Shown: positions 26,012 to 35,700, counted from the stretch's first letter. The stretch is DNA of 64,000 bases from Halobaculum rubrum (GCF_019880225.1 NZ_CP082284.1:186001-250000); one strand, 5' to 3'. Program-made: numbers and translations. Notes: generated by a model from the sequence alone, not told the origin.

Positions 26012-26590
26012 ATGAGCGAATCCGAGGACACGTTCTACACCGCCGACCGGTGGCAGAACTGGCTCGACCGCGTGGCGGAAGAAGACCTCGATCCGGAAAA
26101 CGAGGACTCCGCCCGACTGCTGCTCAATCTTCAGGACGACACCGCGATCGCGATCGCGAAAGTCCTCGCGGCGTACGACGACGACCAGCTGAGCGAGGAG
26201 GAGGCGACCGACGAGGTCGCCGACATCCGCGACATCGTGCTCGCCGACGTGGACATCACCGACGAGGAGAAGGCGATGTTGATCGACGGCGTTCAGACGA
26301 GCCTGGTGTGCGTGTTCTACGCCGCCGAGGAGTACGTCGTCGGCGGCCCCGCCGAGGAGGGAACCGTCGCCGAGTACGTCGAGGCCGCCGCGGCCGCGGA
26401 GGCCGAGGAGGACGTCGACGCCGCGCTCGGCTACCTCGTGCAGGCCGGCACGCGCATCATCGACGGCGACGAGCTGCCGATGGACCTCGTCGAGGACCTC
26501 GAGTACGGCTTCGTCTCCGAGTGGGTCAACGGGCTCGACTCGCTGCAGTCGGCGATGGCCGACCCCGAGGTCGTCGAGGAAGACGAGTAA
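26012..26590 (+). CDS. DUF2150 family protein
   Basis: A 192-residue, very acidic soluble protein. Helical blocks TADRWQNWLDRVAEEDLDPE and LLLNLQDDTAIAIAKVLAAY precede the more conserved DITDEEKAMLIDGVQTSL, and the C-terminal half ends GFVSEWVNGLDSLQSAMADP. The pattern and length match the haloarchaeal DUF2150 family of unknown function. ATG 26012 is preferred to a GTG six bases upstream; a cctatcaag element lies about 28 bases upstream. Confidence 0.85.
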   Translation: MSESEDTFYTADRWQNWLDRVAEEDLDPENEDSARLLLNLQDDTAIAIAKVLAAYDDDQLSEEEATDEVADIRDIVLADVDITDEEKAMLIDGVQTSLVCVFYAAEEYVVGGPAEEGTVAEYVEAAAAAEAEEDVDAALGYLVQAGTRIIDGDELPMDLVEDLEYGFVSEWVNGLDSLQSAMADPEVVEEDE

Positions 26591-26665
26591 GATCACCGAC
26601 GTGGCGGCGTCCGAACTGATATTTGGTCCCGCACGCTTATCCCCGTCCTCCGGCTACAGGGCCCC

Positions 26666-28276
26666 ATGACTGGCCGGGGGGACGGGAACGGAGAGCGAGA
26701 CCGCGCCGTCACGGTGCAGATCGGCGCGGTGATCCTCTTCGGATTTCTGATCGTCGCCCTCTCGACGTACCAGGCCACGGTCGTCCCCGACCAGAACCGC
26801 GAGGTCGAGTTCCTCCACAACCAGGAGGTCCAGACCGACATGGTGGAACTGTCGTCCGGTATCACCGCCACCGGTCGGACCGGCGACGCCGCGCCGGCGA
26901 CGGTGAAACTCGGGACGCGCTATCCGAGTCGGACGTTCTTCGTGAACCCGCCGCCGGCGTCGGGGAGACTACAGACAGTCGATCCGCCGGACGGCGGGAA
27001 CGTGACGCTGGAGAACATCACGATTCAGAGTTCCGCCAACGGCGAGGCGAACGACTACTGGAACGTCGCGGCGAACCGGAACAAGTCGACGCGGTTCATC
27101 GTGTACGAGCCGGGGTACAACCTCTATCGCGGGGCTCCGACGACACGCTACGAATCGGGGGTCGCGTTCAATCGGTTCTCCAACGGGGCGAACCTCACGC
27201 TGACCGATCAGGGCGTCGTCAGGGGCGACCGGATCACACTCGTCGCCGTGTCGGGAGAACTCCAACGTAACGGTGTTTCGACCGTTTCTGTCGACCCCGA
27301 GTCGATCAGTTCGATCAGCCGGCGCGAGCGCGTCTCGGGAGAGTTGACGATCGTGATCCCGACGACGCTCAGCAACGAAACGTGGGAGAACGAACTGTTG
27401 AACGAGGAGATCGAGGACGGGTGGGTGAACGGGACGGAATCTATCTCGGGGGAGGACCGGATCAGGATCCACCTGAACGACAATCGCAACTACTCGCTCG
27501 GCATCGCGGCGGTCCACGTCGGCTCCGGCGACGGTCCGGACCGATCGGCGGCGTATCTCGACATCGACCAGCGCCCCTCGGAGATGACCGAGGGGACGAC
27601 CCGGGAGGTCGTCGTCGAGGTGCGCGACCAGTTCGGGAACCCGGTCTCGGGGACGACCGTCACCGGCTACGCGTCGGACGGATCGTTCGTGGACGACACC
27701 AATGCGACCGTACGTACCAACGGTGACGGACGAGCGATCTTCGAATACACCGCCGGGACCGCGAACACGACGCTGAACTTCTCGTTCGCTGACGACCCCG
27801 CTCTCGCCGGGTTCGACGCCTCCACGGCGGAGAACGCGAGCGTCGACATCACGGTGAACGATGGCGGAGCGGCGGGCACAGGCGATGACGCGGAGGGTAT
27901 CAATCCTGCTTCCGCCGGGGAGATCAGACTCGAGGACGAGACGACGAACGGCAAAAGTGTCGCAGATCTGGTGCTTAACAACACTGCAAACACGACAGTG
28001 AACGTCACCAACGCGCGGGTTAGTTTTTACTTCGAGACGGAGAATAAAAAGGAGTTCGACACCGCCGAGATTCGGCAGGGCGGGACGCCGTCCGCGACGC
28101 TGACCATCGGTGGGAAGTTTGAGCGGCTCGATCCCGAAATAAACCTCCCTCCGGGTGAGACAACTGTCACGCTTGAGTTCTCCGGCGATGCGCAGTTCAG
28201 TAGAGACGAGTTCTTCGTCCTTAGTCTCCGGTTCGACAACGGGGAGTCCGTTACATACTTCATCAATGCCGGCTGA
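26666..28276 (+). CDS. large N-anchored surface protein with Ig-like domain
   Basis: A 536-residue protein with a short charged leader, then AVTVQIGAVILFGFLIVALS (about residues 15-34), a single membrane or pilin-like helix, and a long extracellular part rich in Asn/Thr and NxS/T sequons (FENITIQSS-type, NNTANTTVNVTN). Residues about 310-400 (EVRDQFGNPVSGTTVTGYAS onward) look like a bacterial Ig-like/invasin (Big_1-type) beta domain. The C-terminal about 100 residues form another beta domain ending ESVTYFINAG. A cell-surface adhesin or S-layer-associated role is inferred. The last part of the gene, from about 27900, is clearly more AT-rich than its surroundings. Confidence 0.8.
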   Translation: MTGRGDGNGERDRAVTVQIGAVILFGFLIVALSTYQATVVPDQNREVEFLHNQEVQTDMVELSSGITATGRTGDAAPATVKLGTRYPSRTFFVNPPPASGRLQTVDPPDGGNVTLENITIQSSANGEANDYWNVAANRNKSTRFIVYEPGYNLYRGAPTTRYESGVAFNRFSNGANLTLTDQGVVRGDRITLVAVSGELQRNGVSTVSVDPESISSISRRERVSGELTIVIPTTLSNETWENELLNEEIEDGWVNGTESISGEDRIRIHLNDNRNYSLGIAAVHVGSGDGPDRSAAYLDIDQRPSEMTEGTTREVVVEVRDQFGNPVSGTTVTGYASDGSFVDDTNATVRTNGDGRAIFEYTAGTANTTLNFSFADDPALAGFDASTAENASVDITVNDGGAAGTGDDAEGINPASAGEIRLEDETTNGKSVADLVLNNTANTTVNVTNARVSFYFETENKKEFDTAEIRQGGTPSATLTIGGKFERLDPEINLPPGETTVTLEFSGDAQFSRDEFFVLSLRFDNGESVTYFINAG

Positions 28277-28339
28277 TTTCGACGATCGACGTATTCGATC
28301 ATCGACAGACCTACAACCCGGTTTCGCATACACCCGCCC

Positions 28340-29677
28340 ATGACAGCAGTCGGCATCGACGCGATCGAGATCTGGACGGGGAAGCTCCAGCTTGACCTCC
28401 CCGGAACGTTCGCGCCGGCGAAGGGTGAGGATCCCGGCAAGTACACGAAGGGACTCGGACTGGAGACGTCCTCGTTCCCGGACGCCTACGAGGACATCGT
28501 CACGATGGGGGCGAACGCGGCCAAGCGCCTGATCGACCGGAAGGGGCTCGACCCCCAGGACATCGGGCGCATCGACGTGGCGACGGAGTCGGCGTTCGAC
28601 AACTCCAAGCCCGTCTCGACGTACATCGCGGGCTGCCTGGAGCAGGTGTACGACGACGACTTCCACCACGCGAACAAGGGCGAGCGGAAGTTCGCGTGCC
28701 TCGCGGGCACCCAGGCGATCGACGACGCGTACAACTGGATCAAGGCGGGGCGAAATCGCGGGCGCGCGGCGCTGGTCATCGCCACCGACACCGCGCTGTA
28801 CGCCCGCGGCGACCCCGGCGAGGCGACCCAGGGCGCCGGCGCGGTCGCGATGCTCATCACGGAGGACCCGTCGGTCGTCGAACTCTCGACCGAGCAGGGG
28901 TACGGCAGCGCCGACGAGACGGACTTCCTGAAGCCGAACCAGCAGTTCCCCAGCGTGGACGGCAAGCGCTCGATGCAGGTGTATCTCGCGCGGATGCGCG
29001 AGGCGTTGACGGACTTCGAGTCCGTCGCGTGGGACGCCCACCCCGACGACTTCGCGTACGTCCCGTTCCACACGCCGTTCCCGGGGATGGTCCGCAAGGC
29101 GGGGCTGCTCGGCTACCGGCACATGATCCGCGACACGGAGATCGAGGACGCGCTGGAGGGTCGCATCGGCCGCCAGCCCCGCGAAGAGGACTTCGACGAC
29201 TGGGAGGCGTACGAGGAAGCCATCCGCGCGTACATGGACGACCTGAAGGAGACCGAGGAGTACCAGAGCTGGTACGCCGACACGATCGAGCCGACGCTCG
29301 ACATCGCCCGGCGCGTCGGTAACTGGTACACCGGCTCGGTCCACGTCGCCCGCGCGTCCGCGCTGCGACGCGCCGCCGAGAACGACCGCGACCTCGCGGG
29401 GAAGAAACTCCTCGTCGCGTCGTACGGCTCCGGGGCGCAGGCGGAGATCCACGCCGAGACGGTCGCCGACGGCTGGCGCGAGGAGATCGAGGCGGCGAAC
29501 GTCGAGGACCAACTCCAGCGGCGCTACGACCTCTCGTACGAGGAGTACGAGGGCGTCCACGATCGCCACAACCACGACATGGACGTGGAAATGGAGAAGT
29601 TCACCCAGCCCGAGGGCGAGTTCGTGTTCACCGGCTGGGGCCGCATGAGCGAGCGGAAGTACGACTACGTCGAGTAG
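28340..29677 (+). CDS. hmgB: hydroxymethylglutaryl-CoA synthase
   Basis: A 445-residue enzyme of the mevalonate pathway that condenses acetyl-CoA with acetoacetyl-CoA to HMG-CoA for archaeal isoprenoid lipids. Catalytic residues are visible: Glu83 in ATESAFDNSK, Cys120 in RKFACLAGTQA and His244 in YVPFHTPFPGM. Length and the insertion EEDFDDWEAYEEAIRAYMDD agree with the archaeal/halophilic type. It starts about 60 bases after the surface protein gene. The gene symbol follows Haloferax usage. Confidence 0.95.
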   Translation: MTAVGIDAIEIWTGKLQLDLPGTFAPAKGEDPGKYTKGLGLETSSFPDAYEDIVTMGANAAKRLIDRKGLDPQDIGRIDVATESAFDNSKPVSTYIAGCLEQVYDDDFHHANKGERKFACLAGTQAIDDAYNWIKAGRNRGRAALVIATDTALYARGDPGEATQGAGAVAMLITEDPSVVELSTEQGYGSADETDFLKPNQQFPSVDGKRSMQVYLARMREALTDFESVAWDAHPDDFAYVPFHTPFPGMVRKAGLLGYRHMIRDTEIEDALEGRIGRQPREEDFDDWEAYEEAIRAYMDDLKETEEYQSWYADTIEPTLDIARRVGNWYTGSVHVARASALRRAAENDRDLAGKKLLVASYGSGAQAEIHAETVADGWREEIEAANVEDQLQRRYDLSYEEYEGVHDRHNHDMDVEMEKFTQPEGEFVFTGWGRMSERKYDYVE

Positions 29678-29773
29678 ACAGCGCTTCGCCGTCGGCGTCC
29701 GGCGTTCTCCCGTCGATGCGCGGGTCGCGCATTCGGGTGCAACGGCTTTACCCGCGGACGGCGAACTTCGTTC

Positions 29774-30157
29774 ATGAGCGACACATCAGCCGCAGAGCCG
29801 TCCGCCGACACGACACCCAAGCCCCGCAGCGTCGACGCCCACGACTTTCCCGACGAACTCCGAGCGGCCGTCGCCGAGTCGGACCTGGTACTCGTCGACT
29901 TCTACACGAACGGCTGTTCGATCTGCAAGAGCATCGAGCCGGTCTTGGGCGGCGTCGCCCGGAATGCAACCGTGCCCATCCTCCTGGTGAATCCCCGAGA
30001 CGACCCGCCGCTGGTGAGCGAGCACGCGATCCGCTCGGTGCCGACGCTCGCACTGTTCGAGGCGGGCGACGACGGCGAGCCGGTCGAGGTCGACCGCCTC
30101 GCCGAGGGGTTCGTCGGCGCCGACGAGCTCGTCGAGTTCGTCGAATCGCACCGCTGA
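29774..30157 (+). CDS. thioredoxin family protein
   Basis: A 127-residue thioredoxin-fold protein with a disordered N-terminal tail of about 20 residues, the strand LVLVDFYTNG, a redox motif CSIC (Cys48/Cys51) instead of the usual CGPC, and the cis-proline loop IRSVPTLALFEAG. It probably reduces protein disulfides in the cytosol. The motif and the lack of a signal peptide favour a cytosolic reductase, but the partner is unknown. A ggctttacccg TATA-like stretch lies about 27 bases before the ATG. Confidence 0.9.
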   Translation: MSDTSAAEPSADTTPKPRSVDAHDFPDELRAAVAESDLVLVDFYTNGCSICKSIEPVLGGVARNATVPILLVNPRDDPPLVSEHAIRSVPTLALFEAGDDGEPVEVDRLAEGFVGADELVEFVESHR

Positions 30158-30180
30158 GGCTGCCGCTTCGGCGACCCGGA

Positions 30181-30900
30181 CTACAGCGTTCGAAGCTTCT
30201 CCAATGCCGGCTCCAGCTCCGCGGTCGACACCGCCAAGGAGAACCCGTCGACTCGCGCCAGCGCGGCGGCGTGATCCCACAGCGCCCCCTCGTCGAGGCC
30301 GTGGAGGATCACTGCGTTCGGCGTCGGCGTCACCACCCGCAGCGCCACCAGCGGCGACTCTCCCCGGGTGACGCCCGTGAACACTAACGCGCGGTCGGTC
30401 GACTGGCCGTACAGCCGATAGAACTCCTCGGAGGACAGCGAAGTGATCGCCTCGATGGAGTTGATCACCGTGTGGCCGTTGACGGTGTCGCGCTCGCCGG
30501 CCGTGATCTCGGTGGCGTCGAGCGCCTCGTACACCCGTTCGGTCGGGATGGCCGCGGGATACTCGCGGATGTCGCGGACGATGTCCGACTCGAAGCCCGC
30601 CGAGACGACGCGTGCGAACTGCCGGATCCGCGATCCGCCGCGGGCCTCGTCGATGTCGAGCAGCCCCTCCACGACCCGGGAGACGAGGCCGATCCCGGGC
30701 GACTCCCGGCGACCGCTCTCGTAGTCGGAGACGACCGACGATGAGACGTCCATCCGCTCGGCCAACTCCGTCTGTGAGACGTCGAAGTCCGTCCGCCATT
30801 TTCGAAGCGTCGCCCCGGGGTCAGTCGAGAGCGTGATCTCGCCCGCGATCCGGCGGGCGAGTTGCGCGCGCGCCTCGCCGGAGTGCTCGCCCACTGTCAT
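30181..30900 (-). CDS. XRE-type HTH transcriptional regulator with C-terminal sensor domain
   Basis: A 239-residue protein. An N-terminal helix is followed by a Cro/CI-type HTH at about residues 31-66 (VSQTELAERMDVSSSVVSDY, then ESGRRESPG). A C-terminal alpha/beta domain (NSIEAITSLSSEEFYRLYG; ALVFTGVTRGESPLVALRVV) looks like an effector-binding module conserved in archaeal regulators of this class. Target genes are unknown. It is convergent with the thioredoxin gene and divergent from the DUF457-like gene. Confidence 0.86.
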   Translation of the reverse strand: MTVGEHSGEARAQLARRIAGEITLSTDPGATLRKWRTDFDVSQTELAERMDVSSSVVSDYESGRRESPGIGLVSRVVEGLLDIDEARGGSRIRQFARVVSAGFESDIVRDIREYPAAIPTERVYEALDATEITAGERDTVNGHTVINSIEAITSLSSEEFYRLYGQSTDRALVFTGVTRGESPLVALRVVTPTPNAVILHGLDEGALWDHAAALARVDGFSLAVSTAELEPALEKLRTL

Positions 30901-31036
30901 AGCCCGGAGGTCGTCGCACCCGCGTGTAAGGGTGTCGGAGCGGACGGTTCACGGCGCCCGGACGCCGTCAGCGATGCCAACTATCGGAGCCCGGGACGCC
31001 GAAACGGCCATACCGTCGCGCCGCCAGAGTCATCCC

Positions 31037-31657
31037 GTGCCGTCCACGCTCGTCCACCTCGCGCTCGGGGGGCTGCTCGCGGCGGCGCTGCTGCGCGAGT
31101 CCGCGTTCGGTCGTCGCGCGGTCGGCGTCGTCCTCTTGGCGACCGTGATCCCCGATCTGGACTCGTTCGTTTCGCCGGTGCTCGCGGGCGCACATCGCTC
31201 GCTGGGCCATAACGTCCTGATCCCGATCGCGCTCGTCGGCGTGCTCGCATACGACGCCCGCGTTCGCGAGCGCTCGTGGCTGCGGGAACACTGGGGCGAC
31301 GCCGCGCCGCATGTCGCGTGGATCGCGCTCGCCGGCTTCGCCGTCGCGGGGGTCGGACTGGACTACGTCGCCAACGGCGTCAACCTGTTCTGGCCCGTGC
31401 ACGACCAGTTCTACACCCTGAACGGCCGTGCCGGCCTGTCGAACCAGCGCGGCTTCTTTCAGACGTTCGTCGAACTGACGCCCGAGACGGTTCGCACGAC
31501 CGAGACCCTCCACTACGCGACCGGCGTGGATCCCTCGCCCGGCGACGAGGCCGAAGACGTCGAGCGGGTGTTTCCGCTCGTGTGGGCCGGGTGGCAGTTG
31601 CTGCTCGTCGCGACGAGCGCCGCCGTGCTCGCGGTTCGATTCGCGCGTGGGCGGTGA
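31037..31657 (+). CDS. membrane-bound metal-dependent hydrolase (YdjM/DUF457-like)
   Basis: A 206-residue, four- to five-helix protein starting with GTG (VPSTLVHLALGGLLAAALL). The conserved polar residues of the family are visible: His7 in the first helix, IPDLDSFVSP and HRSLGHNVL, which together would bind metal at the membrane face, and a later LDYVANGVNLFWP. The enzymatic role is not known in archaea; related bacterial proteins are membrane hydrolases. The GTG at 31037 fits the family start at PSTLVH. Confidence 0.83.
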   Translation: MPSTLVHLALGGLLAAALLRESAFGRRAVGVVLLATVIPDLDSFVSPVLAGAHRSLGHNVLIPIALVGVLAYDARVRERSWLREHWGDAAPHVAWIALAGFAVAGVGLDYVANGVNLFWPVHDQFYTLNGRAGLSNQRGFFQTFVELTPETVRTTETLHYATGVDPSPGDEAEDVERVFPLVWAGWQLLLVATSAAVLAVRFARGR

Positions 31658-31723
31658 GGCGGTCGCTGTCGTCGGGATCGCCGCCACCGGCGGGTTGATT
31701 CGTCCGCCGGCGAAGACGACGGC

Positions 31724-32323
31724 ATGGACGACACGGACGACGGGAGCGACGCTGATTCGACGATCCGGCCGTACGAATCGAGCGACGCCGACGCGCTGTG
31801 GGCGCTCAAGCGCGGCTTCGAGACCGGACTCGGCGCCGGAACCGGCGGCGAGGAGAAGGCGGCGACGTACGAGGCCAAGTTGACCGACGAGTATCGGCGA
31901 CGCTGGCTCGAGTGGGTCGACCGCTGCGTCGACGAGCAGGCGGCGACCGTGACGGTCGCGGAGGCTGGAGGCGACACGGCCGCCACGGGGGGCGCCGCAG
32001 ACGGCGCCGCGGACGACGCAGCCGCGGACGAAGGTCCCGTCGGGGAGGCGTCGGCCCTCGCGGGCTACGTGTTCGTCCTCCCGGAGTCGCTGTCGTTCGT
32101 CTGGGACGCCGCCGTCCTCAACGAGGTGTACGTCCGCCCCGAGTATCGCAGCACGGGCGTCGCCGACGACCTGATGGAGGCGGCGCTGTCGACCGCCCGC
32201 GAGCAGGACCTGCCGCTCGACCGGATGGTGCTCGACGTGGACCGAGAAAACGAGCGCGCACAGGCGTTCTACGAGCGATACGGCTTCGAACACTGGGGCG
32301 AGATGGTCGCCCGCGATCTGTAG
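31724..32323 (+). CDS. GNAT family N-acetyltransferase
   Basis: A 199-residue acetyl-CoA-dependent transferase. It has STIRPYESSDADALWALKRG at the start and the core AAVLNEVYVRPEYRSTGVAD, where RSTGVA is the pyrophosphate-binding loop that replaces the usual RGxGxG/A, then DRMVLDVDRENERAQAFYER and YGFEHWGEM. A low-complexity Ala/Asp/Gly loop (about residues 80-105) interrupts the central sheet. Acceptor unknown. Confidence 0.87.
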   Translation: MDDTDDGSDADSTIRPYESSDADALWALKRGFETGLGAGTGGEEKAATYEAKLTDEYRRRWLEWVDRCVDEQAATVTVAEAGGDTAATGGAADGAADDAAADEGPVGEASALAGYVFVLPESLSFVWDAAVLNEVYVRPEYRSTGVADDLMEAALSTAREQDLPLDRMVLDVDRENERAQAFYERYGFEHWGEMVARDL

Positions 32324-32365
32324 CGGCGCCGCGGGCGAACGGAGTCGCGCCCGCCGAACCGGCCG

Positions 32366-32989
32366 TCAGGCGTCGCCGACGAGCGACCCCAGCGCACCCC
32401 CGATACCGCCGAAGACGGCCGGGTAGACGACGCCGGCGAGGAGCGCGCCCGTGACGTAGTCCGGGTGGACGCTCCCGGCGTCGCCGACGCCGTACGCGAA
32501 GGCGACGGTGCCGACGACCGCGAGCAGGAAGTACGCGGGGACGACGCCGAGCGCGGCCAGCGCCCCGTAGGCGGGGTCGTCGACGCCCGCAAACACGGCG
32601 ACCGCGACGCCGGCGAAAAGCAGCGCGAGCGGCGGTACCACGTACAGGTACGTCAGGCCGGCGTCCGCGCTCGCGAGGAGATTCGACGAGCGCGTCCCGC
32701 CGCCGAACGACGGCGACACGGTCGCGACGAAGTGGGCGTTGTAGAAGTACCAGCCGACGCCCTGCCACGCCGCGACCGGGTCGCCGCCGAACAGGCTGGT
32801 GAGGAAGTTCAGCCCCGAGACCCGCTCACGAACCGCGCCAGCCTGTGTCGCGTACGTCACGAGATAGCCGAGCAGGTACGCGCCGACGCCCGCGATCGCC
32901 CCGGGACCCAGCGAGATCCGCTCGCGTCTCCCGACCGTGTTCGATCCGTCCGATCCCGTCGCTCCCGCGTTCGTCCGTGCATCCCCCAT
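32366..32989 (-). CDS. haloarchaeal multi-pass membrane protein (possibly DUF7978)
   Basis: A 207-residue protein with a polar N-terminus of about 30 residues, then hydrophobic segments at about 31-48, 110-130, 140-160 and 178-200. Between them is a conserved-looking GVGWYFYNAHFVATVSPSF segment. I associate this layout with the haloarchaeal DUF7978 membrane family but could not check it. No catalytic motif is visible. Function unknown. It is convergent with the acetyltransferase gene and divergent from the amidohydrolase gene. Confidence 0.72.
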   Translation of the reverse strand: MGDARTNAGATGSDGSNTVGRRERISLGPGAIAGVGAYLLGYLVTYATQAGAVRERVSGLNFLTSLFGGDPVAAWQGVGWYFYNAHFVATVSPSFGGGTRSSNLLASADAGLTYLYVVPPLALLFAGVAVAVFAGVDDPAYGALAALGVVPAYFLLAVVGTVAFAYGVGDAGSVHPDYVTGALLAGVVYPAVFGGIGGALGSLVGDA

Positions 32990-33101
32990 GCCCTCGGGGA
33001 GCCCCCGGCGAGCTAAACCCGTTGTGGCCGCGCCGTCAGGTCCGCGATCCTCCGCCCCCGGATCCGGAACCCTCATTCGACCGCCGTCCGGACCGGAGAG
33101 C

Positions 33102-34298
33102 ATGCTTCTGCGGGACGCGACGCTCGTGGACTCCGGAGGCGTTCGAACCGGCGGTCTCCGCGTGTCCGATGGACGGATCGAGGACGCGGGCGATCTGACC
33201 GCCCGGACCGACGAATCGGTCGTCGACCTCGCCGGGTACGCCGTGCTCCCCGGGCTGGTCGACGCCCACGTGCACTTCTCGCTGTCGGGCGAGCGAACCG
33301 TCGAGGACGTCGTCGGCCGAAGCGACGCCGAACTCGCGTTGACCGAGGCGCGCAACGCTCGCCGGACGCTTGAGGCGGGGGTAACCGGTGCCCGCGTGAT
33401 GGGCGCACGCGACGTGGACGTGCACGTTCGCGATCGGATCGACTCGGGGGACGTTCCGGGCCCGCGAACGGTCGCGAACTGCCGGTCGATCACGGCGACC
33501 GGCGGCCACGGTCACCATCTCGGCCGGGAGATCACCGGCGCCGACGACGCCCGACGGGCGGTCCGCGAGCAGGCGAAGCGCGGCGCCGACTTCATCAAGT
33601 TCATGGTGACCGGCGGGGTGACGACGCCCGGCAGCGACCCGAACGCCGTCGCGCTCACCGACGCCGAGGTGGAAACGCTCGTCGACGAGGCCCATCGCCG
33701 CGGGCTGCACACGGCGACCCATGCGCACGGCGGCGCAGGGGTGAAGGCGGCCGTCGCGGCCGGCGTCGACACCGTCGAGCACGGGACGCTCCTCGACGAC
33801 GAGGCGGTCGACATGCTCGTCCGCGAGGACGTGACGCTCGTGCCGACGCTGTCGGCGCCCCACCACATCGTCCGCAACGTCGCCGCCGCGACCGAGGAGG
33901 ATCGCACCCAGACCGAGGCGGTGTACGAACGCCACCTCGACTCGTTCGCCCGCGCCGTCGAGGCGGGCGTCCGGATCGCCGGCGGAACCGACGCCGGGAC
34001 GCCGTTCAACATGCACGGCAGCAACGCGGCGGAGGTTCGGCTCATGCACGAGTACGCGATGGACCCGCTGGAGGCGATCGTCGCGATGACCGAAACCGCC
34101 GCCGCCGCCGTCGGCCTCGACGGACAGGGGACGCTGGATCCGGGGACCCACGCCGACCTGCTCGTCGTCGACGCGGACCCGACCGACGACCTCACCGCGC
34201 TGAACGACCCGGGCGTCGTGATCAAGGGCGGAAGGGTCGTCGCGGGCGGAGCCGAACGGACGAAGCGGGCGATCGTCGACGCCCGCAGCGACGACTGA
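33102..34298 (+). CDS. metal-dependent amidohydrolase (imidazolonepropionase/prolidase-like)
   Basis: A 398-residue amidohydrolase with the full metal site: HVHF (His56, His58), Lys166 in DFIKFMVTGG (probable carboxylated bridging lysine), His207 in HTATHAHGG, His227 in VEHGTL and Asp297 in GGTDAGTPFN. The small beta-sandwich formed by the first about 50 and last about 60 residues frames the barrel. The arrangement is that of Xaa-Pro dipeptidase/carboxypeptidase-like members (the Sgx9260 group), so hydrolysis of an N-acyl amino acid or dipeptide is plausible. The exact substrate is open. Confidence 0.9.
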   Translation: MLLRDATLVDSGGVRTGGLRVSDGRIEDAGDLTARTDESVVDLAGYAVLPGLVDAHVHFSLSGERTVEDVVGRSDAELALTEARNARRTLEAGVTGARVMGARDVDVHVRDRIDSGDVPGPRTVANCRSITATGGHGHHLGREITGADDARRAVREQAKRGADFIKFMVTGGVTTPGSDPNAVALTDAEVETLVDEAHRRGLHTATHAHGGAGVKAAVAAGVDTVEHGTLLDDEAVDMLVREDVTLVPTLSAPHHIVRNVAAATEEDRTQTEAVYERHLDSFARAVEAGVRIAGGTDAGTPFNMHGSNAAEVRLMHEYAMDPLEAIVAMTETAAAAVGLDGQGTLDPGTHADLLVVDADPTDDLTALNDPGVVIKGGRVVAGGAERTKRAIVDARSDD

Positions 34299-34369
34299 GC
34301 ACGGGTCGGACGGCGTCGGGCCGGACGGTCGCGGATCGCCTCCGCGCACCCGGTGCACACCCCGGCGGA

Positions 34370-34378
34370 GTTTAAGTC
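34370..34378 (+). promoter_or_regulatory. TATA-like element for the glutaredoxin gene
   Basis: The sequence gtttaagtc is centred 30 bases upstream of the ATG at 34404. Confidence 0.45.
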
Positions 34379-34403
34379 GGCGGCGACGCTACGTCCGGAC
34401 GCG

Positions 34404-34661
34404 ATGTCAGATCTCGTCCTCTACGAACTGGAAGGCTGCCCGTACTGTGCGAAGGTGACGAACAAGCTGGCCGAACTCGGCCTGGAGTACGAGTCTATCG
34501 CGGTCCCGGGCTCGCACGCCGACCGCACCGAGGTCGAGGAGGTGTCGGGACAGACCGGCGTTCCCGTCCTCGTCGACGAGGAACACGGCGTCGAGGGGAT
34601 GCCCGAGTCCGACGACATCGTCGCGTACCTCGAAGAGACGTACGGCGACGGCGCGGCGTAG
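34404..34661 (+). CDS. glutaredoxin family protein
   Basis: An 85-residue thioredoxin-fold protein with the redox motif CPYC (Cys12/Cys15) directly after the first strand (LVLYELEGCPYCAK). The cis-Pro loop is TGVPVLVDEE, and the C-terminal glutathione-site region (MPESDDIVAYLEETYG) resembles the N-domain of GST-like proteins. Haloarchaea use gamma-glutamylcysteine rather than glutathione, so the natural thiol is probably that or a protein. ATG 34404 gives the standard length. Confidence 0.93.
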   Translation: MSDLVLYELEGCPYCAKVTNKLAELGLEYESIAVPGSHADRTEVEEVSGQTGVPVLVDEEHGVEGMPESDDIVAYLEETYGDGAA

Positions 34662-34713
34662 TCGTTTCGGCGCGCAGTCGATCGCGCAAACGATCCCGCG
34701 CTGTCGGGGCCGC

Positions 34714-35697
34714 TCACGCCTCCGCCGGTTCGTCGGAGCGCTCGCGGATCAGCTCGCGGATGCGCTCGGGGTCGTCGGCGCGCGACAGTTCGACCATCGT
34801 GACGATGGCGGTGCCCTCGACGGTCTCCTCTTTCGGCTCGTCGTCGCCCTCGGTGAAGTAGACGGCGCGCGTGCCGGTGACGCGCCCGAGTGACCCCATG
34901 AGCTTGGCGCGTTTCTCGGCGGTCCTGGTAAACGGCGAGTGCCCAGTGAGCAGCGTGAACTCCACGCGCGGTTCAGCCTCGTCCTCGCCGACTGCGGTGA
35001 ACGGCGCCCGCTGGGTCGGGTGAACCGCGAAGCCGGCCCGCGAGAGCACGCCGTACACGTCCTCGTCGTCGGGGTCGGCATCCGGCGGCTCCGGGGTGGG
35101 GTCGGCCTCGCGGACCTCCTCGGCGCCCTCCATCACTCGCACCGGGTCCGAGAAGGGGCGGTCGAACAGGTCCTCCAGCTCGACGGCGACCTCGACGGAG
35201 GCGTTCATCCCGTCCTCGTACTTCGCGACGGTGCGCCGGGAGACGCCCAGCTCGTCGGCCAGGCGGCCGAGGCTCCAGTCACGGTCCCTGCGCTCGTCCG
35301 CGATCGTGTCGCCGTCGATGTTGACGTACAGACCGCCGGGGGCGGCGTAGATGAGCGGCGGCACCTCCTCGACGAGCAGATCGTACAACGTGTCGGGATG
35401 GATCGCCGGGACGCCATGGCGGAAGTAGACGACGCCGGGCTTGAGGTCCTCGTCGCGCGTGCGCATCCCCACGAGGATCGGCGTCCCCGAGAGGTACTCC
35501 CCGAGCCGGCGCATCTCCGCGCCCGTGGCCCGGTCGAACGCGTCGACGTTGCCGAGCACCTTCACGAGGAGGAGGTCCTCTCCCCGCCGGGCGGCCACGT
35601 CGAAGCTTTTGGGGCGAACCGCACAGCGCTCGCTGACCAGGAAGTCGGCGTCCGCGAGCATGGCGGTCACGTTCCCGACCAGCGCTTTCCGCGACAT
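34714..35697 (-). CDS. HTH-type transcriptional regulator (archaeal Cro/CI family, MF_00584-like)
   Basis: A 327-residue regulator. The N-terminal about 115 residues ([20 protein letters not shown] onward, with [10 protein letters not shown]) form an alpha/beta domain found in the archaeal 'putative HTH-type transcriptional regulatory protein' family. A Cro/CI HTH follows at about residues 130-160 ([20 protein letters not shown]). The C-terminal domain contains [20 protein letters not shown]. Start 35697 is chosen over an ATG at 35718 because the gttaaaggg element (35721-35729) then sits at TATA distance. The palindrome CGTATATACG lies between the two and could be an autoregulatory operator. 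Confidence 0.87.
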   Translation of the reverse strand: MSRKALVGNVTAMLADADFLVSERCAVRPKSFDVAARRGEDLLLVKVLGNVDAFDRATGAEMRRLGEYLSGTPILVGMRTRDEDLKPGVVYFRHGVPAIHPDTLYDLLVEEVPPLIYAAPGGLYVNIDGDTIADERRDRDWSLGRLADELGVSRRTVAKYEDGMNASVEVAVELEDLFDRPFSDPVRVMEGAEEVREADPTPEPPDADPDDEDVYGVLSRAGFAVHPTQRAPFTAVGEDEAEPRVEFTLLTGHSPFTRTAEKRAKLMGSLGRVTGTRAVYFTEGDDEPKEETVEGTAIVTMVELSRADDPERIRELIRERSDEPAEA

Positions 35698-35700
35698 ACT

